Positions 8,364 through 14,829 of a stretch of DNA of 64,000 nt are shown here, in pieces; position 1 is the stretch's first letter, and every line of letters starts with the position of its first letter. A program made the translations under genes and the position numbers. The stretch comes from Pukyongia sp. (GTDB taxonomy: Bacteria > Bacteroidota > Bacteroidia > Flavobacteriales > Flavobacteriaceae), in the NCBI GenBank assembly GCA_030148705.1, contig JASBSY010000014.1, positions 434,001 to 498,000 on the forward strand, in the 5' to 3' direction. The notes under the pieces are model-generated. The model was not told the origin of the DNA and searched no databases. It saw only the letters and a program-made list of their open reading frames with translations.

Positions 8364-9605
8364 ATGAAAGACTATTTAACGTTGGCTGAAACATCAGAAC
8401 TTATTGGCAAGTGTAAAGAAACATTGCGTAGATGGGATAACGAGGGCATTTTAAATGCTGTTCGAGAACCTGTTTCAAATTATCGGATGTACAGAAAATC
8501 TGATGTTCAAGCCTTATTGGGAAGTCTTTTTGATGATATAGTCGTGGATGAAGTTTCCAATTTTGTTGAGCCTGAAAAAGAGTATTCGGTGTTGGAACTA
8601 TTTGCCGGAGCCGGTGGTTTAGCAATCGGTTTGGAAAAAGCCGGATTGAAATGTGTCGCATTAAATGAAATTGACAAATGGGCCTGTGAAACATTGCGAA
8701 ATAACCGTCCGAATTGGAATGTACTAGAAGGAGATATTAGAAACTTTAACTTCACGGAATACAAAGGCAAAGTCGATGTAGTAACTGGTGGTTTTCCTTG
8801 TCAGGCGTTTAGTTATGCAGGTAAAAAATTGGGTTTAAATGATGCAAGGGGAACGCTTTTTTATGAGTTTGCAAGAGTGGTTAAAGAGGTTCAACCCGCT
8901 ATTTGTATAGGCGAGAATGTTCGTGGATTATTAAGTCACGAAAAAGGTAAAACACTTGAAGGGATGATTTCTATTTTAGATGAGATTGGTTATAAAGTTG
9001 TTCCTATCCAAGTGTTGAAAGCTATATACTACCGTGTTCCTCAAAAGAGAGAACGATTAATTTTAGTTGGCGTACGCAAGGACATTGATCTGGATTTTGA
9101 ATATCCAAAACCACACAATAAAATTTACAATCTTGAAGATGCCTTGAAAAAGGGTGAACTTTTTGATTGCGATGTTCCAGAATCCAAGGGAGCCCAATAT
9201 CCCGAATACAAAAAACAAGTTCTTGATATGGTACCACCAAAAGGTTATTGGAGGGATTTACCTATTGATGTTCAAAAAGAATATATGGGAGGCAGTTATT
9301 ATCTTGGTGGAGGAAAAACAGGAATGGCTCGTAGAATTGGTTGGGACGAACCGTCGCTAACATTGACTTGTAGTCCTGCTCAAAAGCAAACAGAACGTTG
9401 TCATCCGGATGAGACCCGACCCTTTACAGTACGGGAGTACGCTCGTATTCAAACCTTTCCCGATGAATGGAAGTTTGCTGGTTCTATGGCACAACAATAT
9501 AAACAAATTGGTAATGCTGTACCTGTTAATCTTGGACAAGAAGTTGGTTATTCAGTTGTTAAGATTTTGAATGAATACTATTCTGAAAAACAAAAAGACT
9601 ATTGA
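8364..9605 (+). CDS. DNA (cytosine-5) methyltransferase with N-terminal MerR-like helix-turn-helix
   Basis: 413 residues. Residues 1-52 (YLTLAETSELIGKCKETLRRW) form a MerR/excisionase-like winged helix. A complete C5 methyltransferase follows: motif I ELFAGAGGLAIGLEKAG, motif IV GGFPCQAFS with catalytic Cys146, motif VI ENVRG with Glu184, motif VIII VPQKRERLILVGVR, and motifs IX-X RPFTVREYARIQTFPDEW and QIGNAVP. It is the modification half of a type II system; the convergent restriction gene overlaps its 3' end by seven bases. The helix-turn-helix could let the enzyme regulate its own operon, as known for some C5 methyltransferases, but that is inference. AT-rich relative to flanking genes, suggesting acquisition by transfer. 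Confidence 0.95.
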   Translation: MKDYLTLAETSELIGKCKETLRRWDNEGILNAVREPVSNYRMYRKSDVQALLGSLFDDIVVDEVSNFVEPEKEYSVLELFAGAGGLAIGLEKAGLKCVALNEIDKWACETLRNNRPNWNVLEGDIRNFNFTEYKGKVDVVTGGFPCQAFSYAGKKLGLNDARGTLFYEFARVVKEVQPAICIGENVRGLLSHEKGKTLEGMISILDEIGYKVVPIQVLKAIYYRVPQKRERLILVGVRKDIDLDFEYPKPHNKIYNLEDALKKGELFDCDVPESKGAQYPEYKKQVLDMVPPKGYWRDLPIDVQKEYMGGSYYLGGGKTGMARRIGWDEPSLTLTCSPAQKQTERCHPDETRPFTVREYARIQTFPDEWKFAGSMAQQYKQIGNAVPVNLGQEVGYSVVKILNEYYSEKQKDY

Positions 9606-10306
9606 TATTTCTCAGCAATTTCTTTTGCCAGTTTTTGTATTGTGCTTTCTACAACTTTACTAGCATCGACTTCTAATGCAACTTCTCCAATTGCGTCTAT
9701 CAGCTCGAAATAAAAATCATCTTTACCAGTCAATCGATGCCAAAAATCCTGACCAATATATACTGGGTAGTTTTGACCAATTCGCCTATAATGTGAGCTT
9801 AACTCTTCTGGTTCACCGTAAACAACTCCAACAATCATATCATTAATACCAACATCTAAATTGTTTGTTCTCGCCAAACTCCGTACCCCATTAAAGTGAT
9901 TTACAATTGTTGTAACATCATCGTGATTGATTGTATTTGGACCAGCTTTTAATTGGCAATATTTTTTTCTTCCGTCAACTTCATCAATAAATTCGATATC
10001 AATCCCCTGCGTAGTTGAACCAAGCCCTTGAAAAAGAGTACTAATAAGACTTTGAATTTTCATTCCGAATGAGGTCGTAATAGATGAACCTAAAATCCTA
10101 GGTAAAACTAAAGCCCTTGCAATACTTACTGAATCATCATTACCAGTCAAAAAGTTAGCTAGGTATTTAAATAAGAATGGATTAACATTATACTCTGAAA
10201 GCTTACTTGCTCTTTCACAGGCACCTTTTATATGACTTTGGACAATTTCGTTTCTGAAAAATTGTTTAGCATTCTCTATTATCTGTTTCCTTTGTTCTTT
10301 ATCCAT
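9599..10306 (-). CDS. Type II restriction endonuclease, Eco47II/PmeII-like
   Basis: 235 residues. The motif GIDIEFIDEVDGRKKYCQLKAGP carries a PD-(D/E)xK-type site in the variant D103...Q118-L-K120. NTINHDDV, DMIVGVVYGEPEELSSHY and YPVYIGQDFWHRLTG match, from memory, the Eco47II/PmeII restriction family, whose members cut GGNCC-type sites. Together with the C5 methyltransferase it makes a complete type II system in convergent orientation, so the two are expressed from separate promoters. Recognition site is inferred only from family resemblance. Confidence 0.82.
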   Translation of the reverse strand: MDKEQRKQIIENAKQFFRNEIVQSHIKGACERASKLSEYNVNPFLFKYLANFLTGNDDSVSIARALVLPRILGSSITTSFGMKIQSLISTLFQGLGSTTQGIDIEFIDEVDGRKKYCQLKAGPNTINHDDVTTIVNHFNGVRSLARTNNLDVGINDMIVGVVYGEPEELSSHYRRIGQNYPVYIGQDFWHRLTGKDDFYFELIDAIGEVALEVDASKVVESTIQKLAKEIAEKYQ

Positions 10307-10352
10307 TCTTTATTTGAATCTGTTTCTGCAAATTTATCAATATTATTTCTTG

Positions 10353-10376
10353 CTGAGTCGTTTTAGGGTGACTCAG
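10353..10376. other. Perfect 7-bp inverted repeat between island genes
   Basis: CTGAGTC and GACTCAG flank a ten-base loop, 47 bases upstream of the restriction gene. No T run follows, so it is not a standard terminator; it could be an operator for the restriction gene. Further along, 10461-10483 holds another hairpin (TTGAAAATTCC/GGAATTTCAA). Confidence 0.35.
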
Positions 10377-10525
10377 AATGATCTCGGCTATGAGTAGTTG
10401 CGTGGTTTAACACTTAACTTTGTGCGCCAGATCCGCCTGTAGGCAAATACCCACCACTTTGAAAATTCCGCAGGAATTTCAAATTATGTGATAGTAAGCA
10501 ATTAAATAACCAATGTTCCGCATAT

Positions 10526-11539
10526 TTATTCCCCTTTTGTAGTTGCACTTTTTATTATTTCAATAATCTTACTATTAGAATCAGAGTCGCCTTCGTTTTT
10601 TAAATATCCTGTTTGTTGATTTGAAAAAATAGAGTGAGTGGTTTCAATTAAAACTGCATTTTTTGTTTGGTCATCAGCACTTGCCGCACTTGTAAACGTT
10701 TCAAAAGTACTCAACGCATTTTGTCTGTGTTTATTCATAATTGAATTATGCTTATGTGCTTTGTAATTTCTATTAGTGATAGATAGTCCATAAAATAGAG
10801 CAGTAAGAACTACAACTTTTGTAATAGTGAATTGTATAATTTCAGCGTTGTCTTTAAATAACCTTCCGAGAAATGCCAAACCAATTGCGAAAACTACAAT
10901 TCCTACTAAAAGCCAAGTAGTATAAGCTAACCATTTTTTAGATTCAGTTTCGTGAAATTCAGATTCAGCTTGAAACACTTTAGAGTGTTTAGAAACTCCG
11001 ATTTGTGTTGCAGCACTTTTAGCACTTTCAAGTATATCATTTAGTTCTTTTAGTTTTGATTCACTTTCTAATTCCGATTCTTCTCTTTGTTTATCTAATT
11101 CAGTTATTAGTTGATTCATTTTTGAGCGTTCAACTGAAAGATCATTACTATTTAAAAGTCCAATAGACAAAATCGGAACAGAATGAGTATAGTAGCTGTC
11201 GTATTTATTTTGTATGTTGTTAATTAAACCTGTTCTTGTGTTAGCAGCATTGTTAACGGTTGGATCAAAAGTTTTAACTTGGTCAAAATAAGTTATGGCT
11301 TCATTAATTTGCGCATTTATTGCGTTTAAAAGGCTGTAGGGAACTTCTTGTAGGTTTACCTCTTTTACTCGTTTAAATAAGTCAATTATTTTCACGAAAT
11401 CCTCTTCAATTTCTTTAAAGCTGAATTGAGTTCCGAGTTCTTCTTCTCGAGTCAATTCCTCAATTGAATAAGATAACATCTTTTCAAGTCTTTCATTTAC
11501 TTGATTGAGTACAGTTTCAAATTGTTCTTTCGTTGCCAT
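10526..11539 (-). CDS. Coiled-coil protein with central transmembrane pair
   Basis: 337 residues, family not recognised. The N-terminal 200 residues are helical and charged with heptad-like stretches (NERLEKMLSYSIEEL, ELDKQREESELESESK). Two transmembrane helices follow (WLLVGIVVFAIGLAFLG at about 212-228 and FTITKVVVLTALFYGLS at about 239-256). The C-terminal cytoplasmic part has HRQNALSTFETFTSA and KNAVLIETTHSIFSNQQTGY. The design (sensor coil, two helices, helical tail) recalls effectors in defence islands, and it directly neighbours a restriction-modification system, but no toxic or catalytic motif is seen. AT-rich codon use like its island neighbours. Confidence 0.8.
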   Translation of the reverse strand: MATKEQFETVLNQVNERLEKMLSYSIEELTREEELGTQFSFKEIEEDFVKIIDLFKRVKEVNLQEVPYSLLNAINAQINEAITYFDQVKTFDPTVNNAANTRTGLINNIQNKYDSYYTHSVPILSIGLLNSNDLSVERSKMNQLITELDKQREESELESESKLKELNDILESAKSAATQIGVSKHSKVFQAESEFHETESKKWLAYTTWLLVGIVVFAIGLAFLGRLFKDNAEIIQFTITKVVVLTALFYGLSITNRNYKAHKHNSIMNKHRQNALSTFETFTSAASADDQTKNAVLIETTHSIFSNQQTGYLKNEGDSDSNSKIIEIIKSATTKGE

Positions 11540-11652
11540 TTATTTTGGTCGTCTATAAATTATGCCCAACCCCCAATTTCCAACCAATATTCCATATACA
11601 AAAACGGAAAACCATAATGGAAATCAAGAAAAAAATCTTAGCATCTTCATAA

Positions 11653-11763
11653 CTACGACCGCTCGGCCTCTTCCTTTATTATTTTCCAGAAACTGCCGGA
11701 AAAAAAGATAAGTACTACCAGGGATATACAAAACAGGATCAGTTTTCGGATCAGGGTTTTCAT
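11653..11763 (-). CDS. Possible 36-residue membrane peptide
   Basis: An ATG-started frame of 36 codons gives a basic start (MKTLIRKL), one hydrophobic helix (ILFCISLVVLIFF) and a charged tail (KIIKEEAERS), ending at TAG. This composition is typical of real single-pass small proteins. A longer overlapping frame at 11624-11815 reads less convincingly. No family is known to me. The remaining DNA of the 11540-12083 gap holds the ssb control region. Confidence 0.4.
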   Translation of the reverse strand: MKTLIRKLILFCISLVVLIFFSGSFWKIIKEEAERS

Positions 11764-11945
11764 AAGTAGCGATTTTAGGTTTGGAGGCTGGTTTCGTTAA
11801 AAACGAACAAGCCAAATTTCGGACATTTACCCAAACTTAGCAAGGGGAAAAACCCTGTTTTCTTCCCGGATATACCCTAATTTTTCTAAAAAGAGGTTAA
11901 AGGACCAAAATCCCTTTAAGTATTATAAACAGTAGGATGAACCCA

Positions 11946-11985
11946 TTTACAAACGGTTACAAACATTTATAAACGAAAGTAAATG
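11946..11985. promoter_or_regulatory. Three 10-bp tandem repeats upstream of ssb
   Basis: TTTACAAAC, GTTACAAAC and TTTATAAAC occur at 11946, 11956 and 11966, spaced exactly one helical turn apart. They are followed by an inverted repeat CATTTA...TAAATG (11964-11985). The array lies about 100 bases before the ssb start. Same-face spacing suggests cooperative binding of a regulator; this is inference. Confidence 0.45.
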
Positions 11986-12083
11986 TTTCCCAACCGAATC
12001 GGCGGGCCCGGCGCTCTTATGTTTGTGGTGTCGGATAAGGAATATTCGATAGTATCAAGTGTTTAACATTAAAGTATATTACG

Positions 12084-12416
12084 ATGAACGGACTTAGAAA
12101 CAAAGTACAGTTGATAGGACGATTGGGGCAGAACCCCGAAATTATTGACCTGGACAGCGGAAAGAAACTGGCAAAATTCTCCCTGGCCACCAACGGAAGC
12201 TATAAGAACGCCCAGGGCGAGCGGGTGGAAGATACCCAATGGCATAATGTGGTAGCCTGGGGCAAAACAGCGGAGATCGTGGAGAACTATGCCGAAAAAG
12301 GCAAAGAGGTCGCGGTGGAAGGTCGGCTTTCACACCGCTCCTACGACGATAAGGAGGGCAATAAACGCTACACCACCGAAGTGGTCTGTAACGAACTGCT
12401 GCTGCTAGGGAAGTAA
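12084..12416 (+). CDS. ssb: Short single-stranded DNA-binding protein
   Basis: 110 residues forming one OB-fold: NKVQLIGRLGQNPEI, ATNGSYKNAQGERVEDTQWH, NVVAWGKTAEIVENYAEKGK and VAVEGRLSHRSYDDKEGNKR. It ends straight after the fold (VVCNELLLLGK), so the disordered acidic tail with the DDDIPF-like partner-binding end of replicative SSB is missing. It may therefore be a secondary SSB used in recombination or stress rather than the main replicative protein. It stands alone, with a repeat array upstream, and is more GC-rich than the island before it. Confidence 0.93.
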   Translation: MNGLRNKVQLIGRLGQNPEIIDLDSGKKLAKFSLATNGSYKNAQGERVEDTQWHNVVAWGKTAEIVENYAEKGKEVAVEGRLSHRSYDDKEGNKRYTTEVVCNELLLLGK

Positions 12417-12544
12417 TCCCAAATCTATCAAAGGCTGTCCCCTTTCCCGCTATTGCCTGCCGGGTTGGGGATGGCCGTATTATACCCGGGACTGGGAACT
12501 TTTCCATTTGCACAGTGAAACCGAATGCGTTTTAAAAATTCGTT

Positions 12545-12552
12545 TATATTTG
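12545..12552 (+). promoter_or_regulatory. -7 box of first short transcript
   Basis: TATATTTG matches TAnnTTTG, 16 bases before the ATG of the 34-codon frame. A -33 TTG is not evident at the right distance. With the terminator at 12703-12730 it bounds a transcript of roughly 170 bases. Confidence 0.45.
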
Positions 12553-12568
12553 CAGCATCGTGAACATC

Positions 12569-12673
12569 ATGAGCATACATAACTCACCGGGACTGCAGAG
12601 TCAGTTCGAATATCGTACAGCCAAAGACTGGTTGAAACGATACAGGGCGTTATGTATTGAATTTAGACGATAA
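12569..12673 (+). CDS. Possible 34-residue peptide or small RNA unit
   Basis: A 34-codon frame beginning MSIHNSPGLQSQFEYRT and ending RYRALCIEFRR sits between a -7 box and a strong terminator. The peptide is basic and soluble; no family is recognised. The unit could equally be a small RNA whose ORF is accidental. It is the first of two similar short units between ssb and the TPR gene. Confidence 0.35.
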   Translation: MSIHNSPGLQSQFEYRTAKDWLKRYRALCIEFRR

Positions 12674-12702
12674 GCAAAGCTTAATCCATACAATTTTATA
12701 TA

Positions 12703-12730
12703 CGCCCGATCTGTTCGGGCGTTTTTTTTT
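12703..12730 (+). terminator. Terminator of first short unit
   Basis: CGCCCGA and TCGGGCG form a perfect 7-bp stem with a five-base loop, followed by nine T. Confidence 0.88.
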
Positions 12731-12914
12731 AATTTTTTTTAAATCAAATATGAAATTATAACATCAATACCTGCTAAAAACATTTGGAACATAAACAATT
12801 GAAAAACAAATCATTCCAAATACTATCGGAAATCTGCCAAGGGCGGACAGGGATACATTTGTTCAAAAATTAACATAACTACCTGATAATCAAATAAATA
12901 AAACGAAAAAAATG

Positions 12915-12945
12915 TTTGGATTATTAAAAAATGTTTTCATCTTTG
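12915..12945 (+). promoter_or_regulatory. Promoter of second short transcript
   Basis: TTTG (12915-12918), a 19-base spacer, and CATCTTTG (12938-12945) fit the Bacteroidota consensus with one change in the -7 box. The GCACCGCA just after is typical of flavobacterial start-site context. Transcript to the terminator at 13102 would be about 185 bases. Confidence 0.55.
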
Positions 12946-13002
12946 CACCGCAGTTGAATAAATGCAACGCATCAATAAAATAACAATTTAAAAACGAAGA
13001 CT

Positions 13003-13080
13003 ATGTGTTTATCGAATAGTAAACCACGATTTAAAGGAGATCAGTTTCTCCCATCGACACAGCTTCGCGATCATGAATAG
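13003..13080 (+). CDS. Possible 25-residue peptide or small RNA unit
   Basis: A 25-codon frame (MCLSNSKPRFKGDQFLPSTQ...) lies between a good promoter and a terminator, mirroring the unit at 12545-12730. Both peptides share an NS...QF pattern, too short to prove kinship. It may be a leader peptide or a small RNA acting on the TPR gene downstream. No family recognised. Confidence 0.33.
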   Translation: MCLSNSKPRFKGDQFLPSTQLRDHE

Positions 13081-13101
13081 CTAATAATACTTCTATGATA
13101 G

Positions 13102-13136
13102 ATCCGAAGCACACCTGACTGTTTCGGATTTTTTTA
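13102..13136 (+). terminator. Terminator of second short unit
   Basis: ATCCGAA and TTCGGAT pair perfectly around a 14-base loop, followed by seven T after the stem. It separates the short unit from the TPR gene 66 bases on. Confidence 0.82.
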
Positions 13137-13201
13137 TATCCAGCCGGATAGCCCGATCTCTGTTTCAGCAGGAAGAAAATTAACTTTTAACTTAAAACAG
13201 A

Positions 13202-13786
13202 ATGGAGGCAAATACGTCTAACATCTATTTATTTAAAGCGCTTGAAGCCTACCCTTACGAGTTGGCCAAAGCAATGGAGGCACTGAACTACGCCCTGTCT
13301 TACGACCCTGAGAATGTTCGCGCATTATGCCTTATGGCAAAGATTCAGGATGAGCAGTTGGGCGAGTTCGAACTGGCGAGATCATACTACGAAAAGGCGC
13401 TGGCCCTGAGGTTGGATCTACCTGCAATTTACCCGGACTTTATCCGGTTGCTGGTAAACAACGAGGAATTCGAGGCCGCACAGCGACTTATCGAATTCGC
13501 GAGAACCGTTAAGGGAATCGACAGTGCGGTGATCGAACTGGCTCAGGCAAAACTATTTGAGGCCACAGCAAGGTATGATGAAGCGCTTGATGCCCTTAAG
13601 GAAGCCAAACAGCTGGCCATGAACGGGGATTTCATCATGTATGTTGATGAGGTAATCGGACGGGTAAAGAAGAAGCGTGAATTTGCAAATAACAAAAAAC
13701 GCAAACTTCGTGAGACCCAGCCCGAACCCGTAAAGGAAAGTACCGGTGTAAAATGGTTTTCCGGCAGGCTTAATAACCTGTTGTAA
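13202..13786 (+). CDS. TPR protein upstream of the tRNA-like array
   Basis: 194 residues. Consecutive helix pairs fit tetratricopeptide repeats: AMEALNYALSYDPENVRALCLMA, EFELARSYYEKALALRLDLPAIY, EFEAAQRLIEFARTVKGID, and RYDEALDALKEAKQLAMNG. No signal peptide, so cytoplasmic; the tail is basic (KKKREFANNKKRKLRE), which would suit nucleic-acid contact. TPRs bind partner proteins. Its place between two short-RNA units and the tRNA-like array, with slipin beyond, suggests it belongs to the same locus, but this is guilt by position only. Confidence 0.85.
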   Translation: MEANTSNIYLFKALEAYPYELAKAMEALNYALSYDPENVRALCLMAKIQDEQLGEFELARSYYEKALALRLDLPAIYPDFIRLLVNNEEFEAAQRLIEFARTVKGIDSAVIELAQAKLFEATARYDEALDALKEAKQLAMNGDFIMYVDEVIGRVKKKREFANNKKRKLRETQPEPVKESTGVKWFSGRLNNLL

Positions 13787-13787
13787 T

Positions 13788-13812
13788 TCTCCCGCCTGAT
13801 GAAGGCGGGAGA
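13788..13812 (+). other. Perfect 9-bp hairpin after the TPR gene
   Basis: TCTCCCGCC pairs with GGCGGGAGA around TGATGAA, starting two bases after the TPR stop codon. No T run follows, so termination is uncertain. A sister hairpin (TCCCGCC/GGCGGGA) occurs at 14080-14096 inside the array; both resemble REP-like palindromes of Bacteroidota. The stretch 13813-13977 is GC-rich and purine-rich, with no gene seen. Confidence 0.55.
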
Positions 13813-13977
13813 TCCTATGGGAGTGTGCGCCCCGCGTGTCGCCCGAACATTTCAACCTTCGGAGGCAAGACAAGATGGCGAAGGAAGGAAGCAGAGGCGA
13901 AAGCTAAGAGAGCCGGGGAAGTCTGCAAAACATTAGCACAATTGCTGAGTACGTTACAATCGTACCACTTCCACTAC

Positions 13978-14050
13978 AGTATCGTAGCTCAAAGGCTAGA
14001 GCACCCGGTTGTCTCCCGGGCGGGTACGGGTTCGAGTCCCGTCGATACTG
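13978..14050 (+). tRNA. tRNA-Asp(GTC)-like, first unit of the array
   Basis: 73 bases fold into a full cloverleaf: acceptor AGTATCG/CGATACT (7 bp), D-stem GCTC/GAGC with GG in the loop, anticodon stem CCCGG/CCCGG-complement with loop TTGTCTC (anticodon GTC, C38), T-stem ACGGG/CCCGT with loop TTCGAGT. The G discriminator fits Asp identity. CCA is not encoded. An A1-T72 pair is unusual for an Asp tRNA. The 3' acceptor can also fold into an alternative hairpin ACTGC-GAA-GCAGT (14047-14059). Confidence 0.8.
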
Positions 14051-14119
14051 CGAAGCAGTGAGCCGGGACGAGAAGTTTATCCCGCCTGTGGCGGGAAGCA
14101 TCGTCGATACTGCGATATA

Positions 14120-14190
14120 GGAAGGACAAGTGACGAGTTAAGTCATCGGCTTGCTTGGATGAGGTGTTGGTTTAATTCCGCTCCCTTCCG
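14120..14190 (+). pseudogene. Degenerate tRNA-like unit 2
   Basis: GGAAGG and CCTTCC give a 6-bp acceptor at 71-base spacing; TGAC/GTCA can form a D-stem. The T-arm (GTTGG, TTTAATT, CCGCT) is weak, with T for the invariant C56 and a mismatch. The anticodon arm does not pair normally (CATC/GATG around ten bases). I read it as a decayed tRNA; the anticodon is unassignable. Confidence 0.35.
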
Positions 14191-14230
14191 CTAAATATTA
14201 TGTAAGACAAGTGTTTGCAAGAGTACAAAC

Positions 14231-14303
14231 TGAGGCATAGCTTAATTGGTAGAGCACCGGACTTTTACTCCGGGTGATGCAGGTTCGGATCCTGCTGCCT
14301 CAA
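14231..14303 (+). tRNA. tRNA-Lys(TTT)-like
   Basis: 73 bases: acceptor TGAGGCA/TGCCTCA (7 bp), D-stem GCTT/GAGC with one G-T and loop AATTGGTA, anticodon stem CCGGA/TCCGG with loop CTTTTAC (anticodon TTT), T-stem GCAGG/CCTGC. The T-loop is TTCGGAT, so invariant A58 is G. Discriminator A fits Lys. T1-A72 instead of G1-C72 is atypical. Confidence 0.78.
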
Positions 14304-14307
14304 CAAT

Positions 14308-14365
14308 GCAGGAATGGCGAAATGGCTAACGCAGCCGATTTAGGATGGGGAGACCGGGAGTTCGA
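14308..14365 (+). pseudogene. 3'-truncated tRNA-Leu(TAG)-like unit
   Basis: The 5' part reads like a class II tRNA-Leu: GCAGGAA, TG, D-stem GCG/CGC with loop AAATGGCTAA, then an anticodon loop TTTAGGA (anticodon TAG) with a partly mismatched stem. The sequence reaches the GTTCGAA of the T-loop and then stops being tRNA: the 3' T-stem and acceptor are replaced by the hairpin AATGC-GAA-GCATT (14366-14378). Confidence 0.55.
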
Positions 14366-14387
14366 AATGCGAAGCATTGACGAACAC

Positions 14388-14413
14388 AAAAGTTTAAAAT
14401 AAAAGTTTAAAAT
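14388..14413 (+). repeat. 13-base direct tandem repeat
   Basis: AAAAGTTTAAAAT occurs twice back to back in the spacer after the truncated Leu unit. It is AT-rich in a GC-rich locus and could serve as a promoter UP-like or processing spacer; no role is evident. Confidence 0.6.
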
Positions 14414-14448
14414 AGTAGAGAGTGAGCAAATCTCCCTCTCTGTAACAG

Positions 14449-14522
14449 ACCCCTCTAATCCAACGGGCAGAGATGACAGATTTAGAATCTGTACAGTCCC
14501 GGTTCGAATCCGGGGAGGGGCA
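14449..14522 (+). tRNA. tRNA-like with TAG anticodon on a class I body
   Basis: 74 bases. Acceptor ACCCCTC/GAGGGGC pairs at six of seven positions (A1-C72 mismatch). Anticodon stem ACAGA/TCTGT with loop TTTAGAA gives anticodon TAG (Leu). T-stem CCCGG/CCGGG with loop TTCGAAT is perfect. The variable loop is short (class I), whereas bacterial tRNA-Leu has a long variable arm, and the D-stem is poor. This mix makes charging by LeuRS doubtful. Confidence 0.65.
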
Positions 14523-14526
14523 CAAA

Positions 14527-14598
14527 AGGGGTATGGTGTAAGGGAGAACATTTCCGGCTTCGAACTGGAAGATACGGGTTCGAATCCTGTTACCCCTG
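14527..14598 (+). tRNA. tRNA-Arg(TCG)-like
   Basis: 72 bases: acceptor AGGGGTA/TACCCCT (7 bp), D-stem GTGT/ACAT with GGG-containing loop, anticodon stem TCCGG/CTGGA (one G-T) with loop CTTCGAA (anticodon TCG), variable loop of four, T-stem ACGGG/CCTGT with loop TTCGAAT. Discriminator G. It starts five bases after the previous unit ends. Confidence 0.78.
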
Positions 14599-14602
14599 CC
14601 AC

Positions 14603-14674
14603 AAACCCGTAGTGTAATGGCGAGCATACGAGACTTTGAATCTCGTGGTACAGGTTCAAATCCTGTCGGGTTTT
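14603..14674 (+). tRNA. tRNA-Gln(TTG)-like
   Basis: 72 bases: acceptor AAACCCG/CGGGTTT (7 bp), D-stem GTGT/GCAT with loop AATGGCGA, anticodon stem CGAGA/TCTCG with loop CTTTGAA (anticodon TTG), T-stem ACAGG/CCTGT with loop TTCAAAT. The discriminator is T, where Gln tRNAs normally carry G, and the first pair is A-T. Four bases separate it from the Arg unit. Confidence 0.78.
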
Positions 14675-14680
14675 CATTTC

Positions 14681-14753
14681 GGAACAGTAGCATGGCAGGT
14701 CTATGCGTCCCGCTGAACACGGGAAGATACAGGTTCGATTCCTGTCTGTTTCA
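14681..14753 (+). tRNA. tRNA-Phe(GAA)-like
   Basis: 73 bases: acceptor GGAACAG/CTGTTTC (one G-T), D-stem GCAT/ATGC with GG in the loop, anticodon stem TCCCG/CGGGA with loop CTGAACA (anticodon GAA), T-stem ACAGG/CCTGT with loop TTCGATT. Discriminator A fits Phe. This is the only good unit of the array that begins with G1-C72. Confidence 0.78.
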
Positions 14754-14829
14754 CATCGGGCGAGTCCGGTTAGGTGTTTCTGAATGGCACCAATGTATAA
14801 GCAATTGCAGTGATGTATGATCTGCTTAT

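Noticed and set aside
11624-11815. 63-codon minus-strand frame
   Set aside because: Low-complexity product; the overlapping 36-codon membrane frame is more plausible.
12912-12983. 23-codon frame inside the second short unit
   Set aside because: It overlaps the promoter boxes at 12915-12945 and is probably not translated.
13825-14061. Plus-strand frame covering the first tRNA-like unit
   Set aside because: Composition is poor and the 3' part is the Asp cloverleaf.
14040-14115. Attachment site of an integrated mobile element
   Set aside because: No integrase or element lies between the repeats in this window, so it is kept only as an observation.
14300-14677. Second minus-strand frame over the array
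   Set aside because: Same antisense-tRNA artefact; no codon bias and it breaks at unit boundaries.
14394-14720. Minus-strand open frame with Asn-Pro-Thr-Gly-Phe-Glu-Pro-type repeats across the array
   Set aside because: It is the antisense reading of T-arms and anticodon arms of the tRNA-like units (GGTTCGAATCC repeated), a well-known source of false ORFs.
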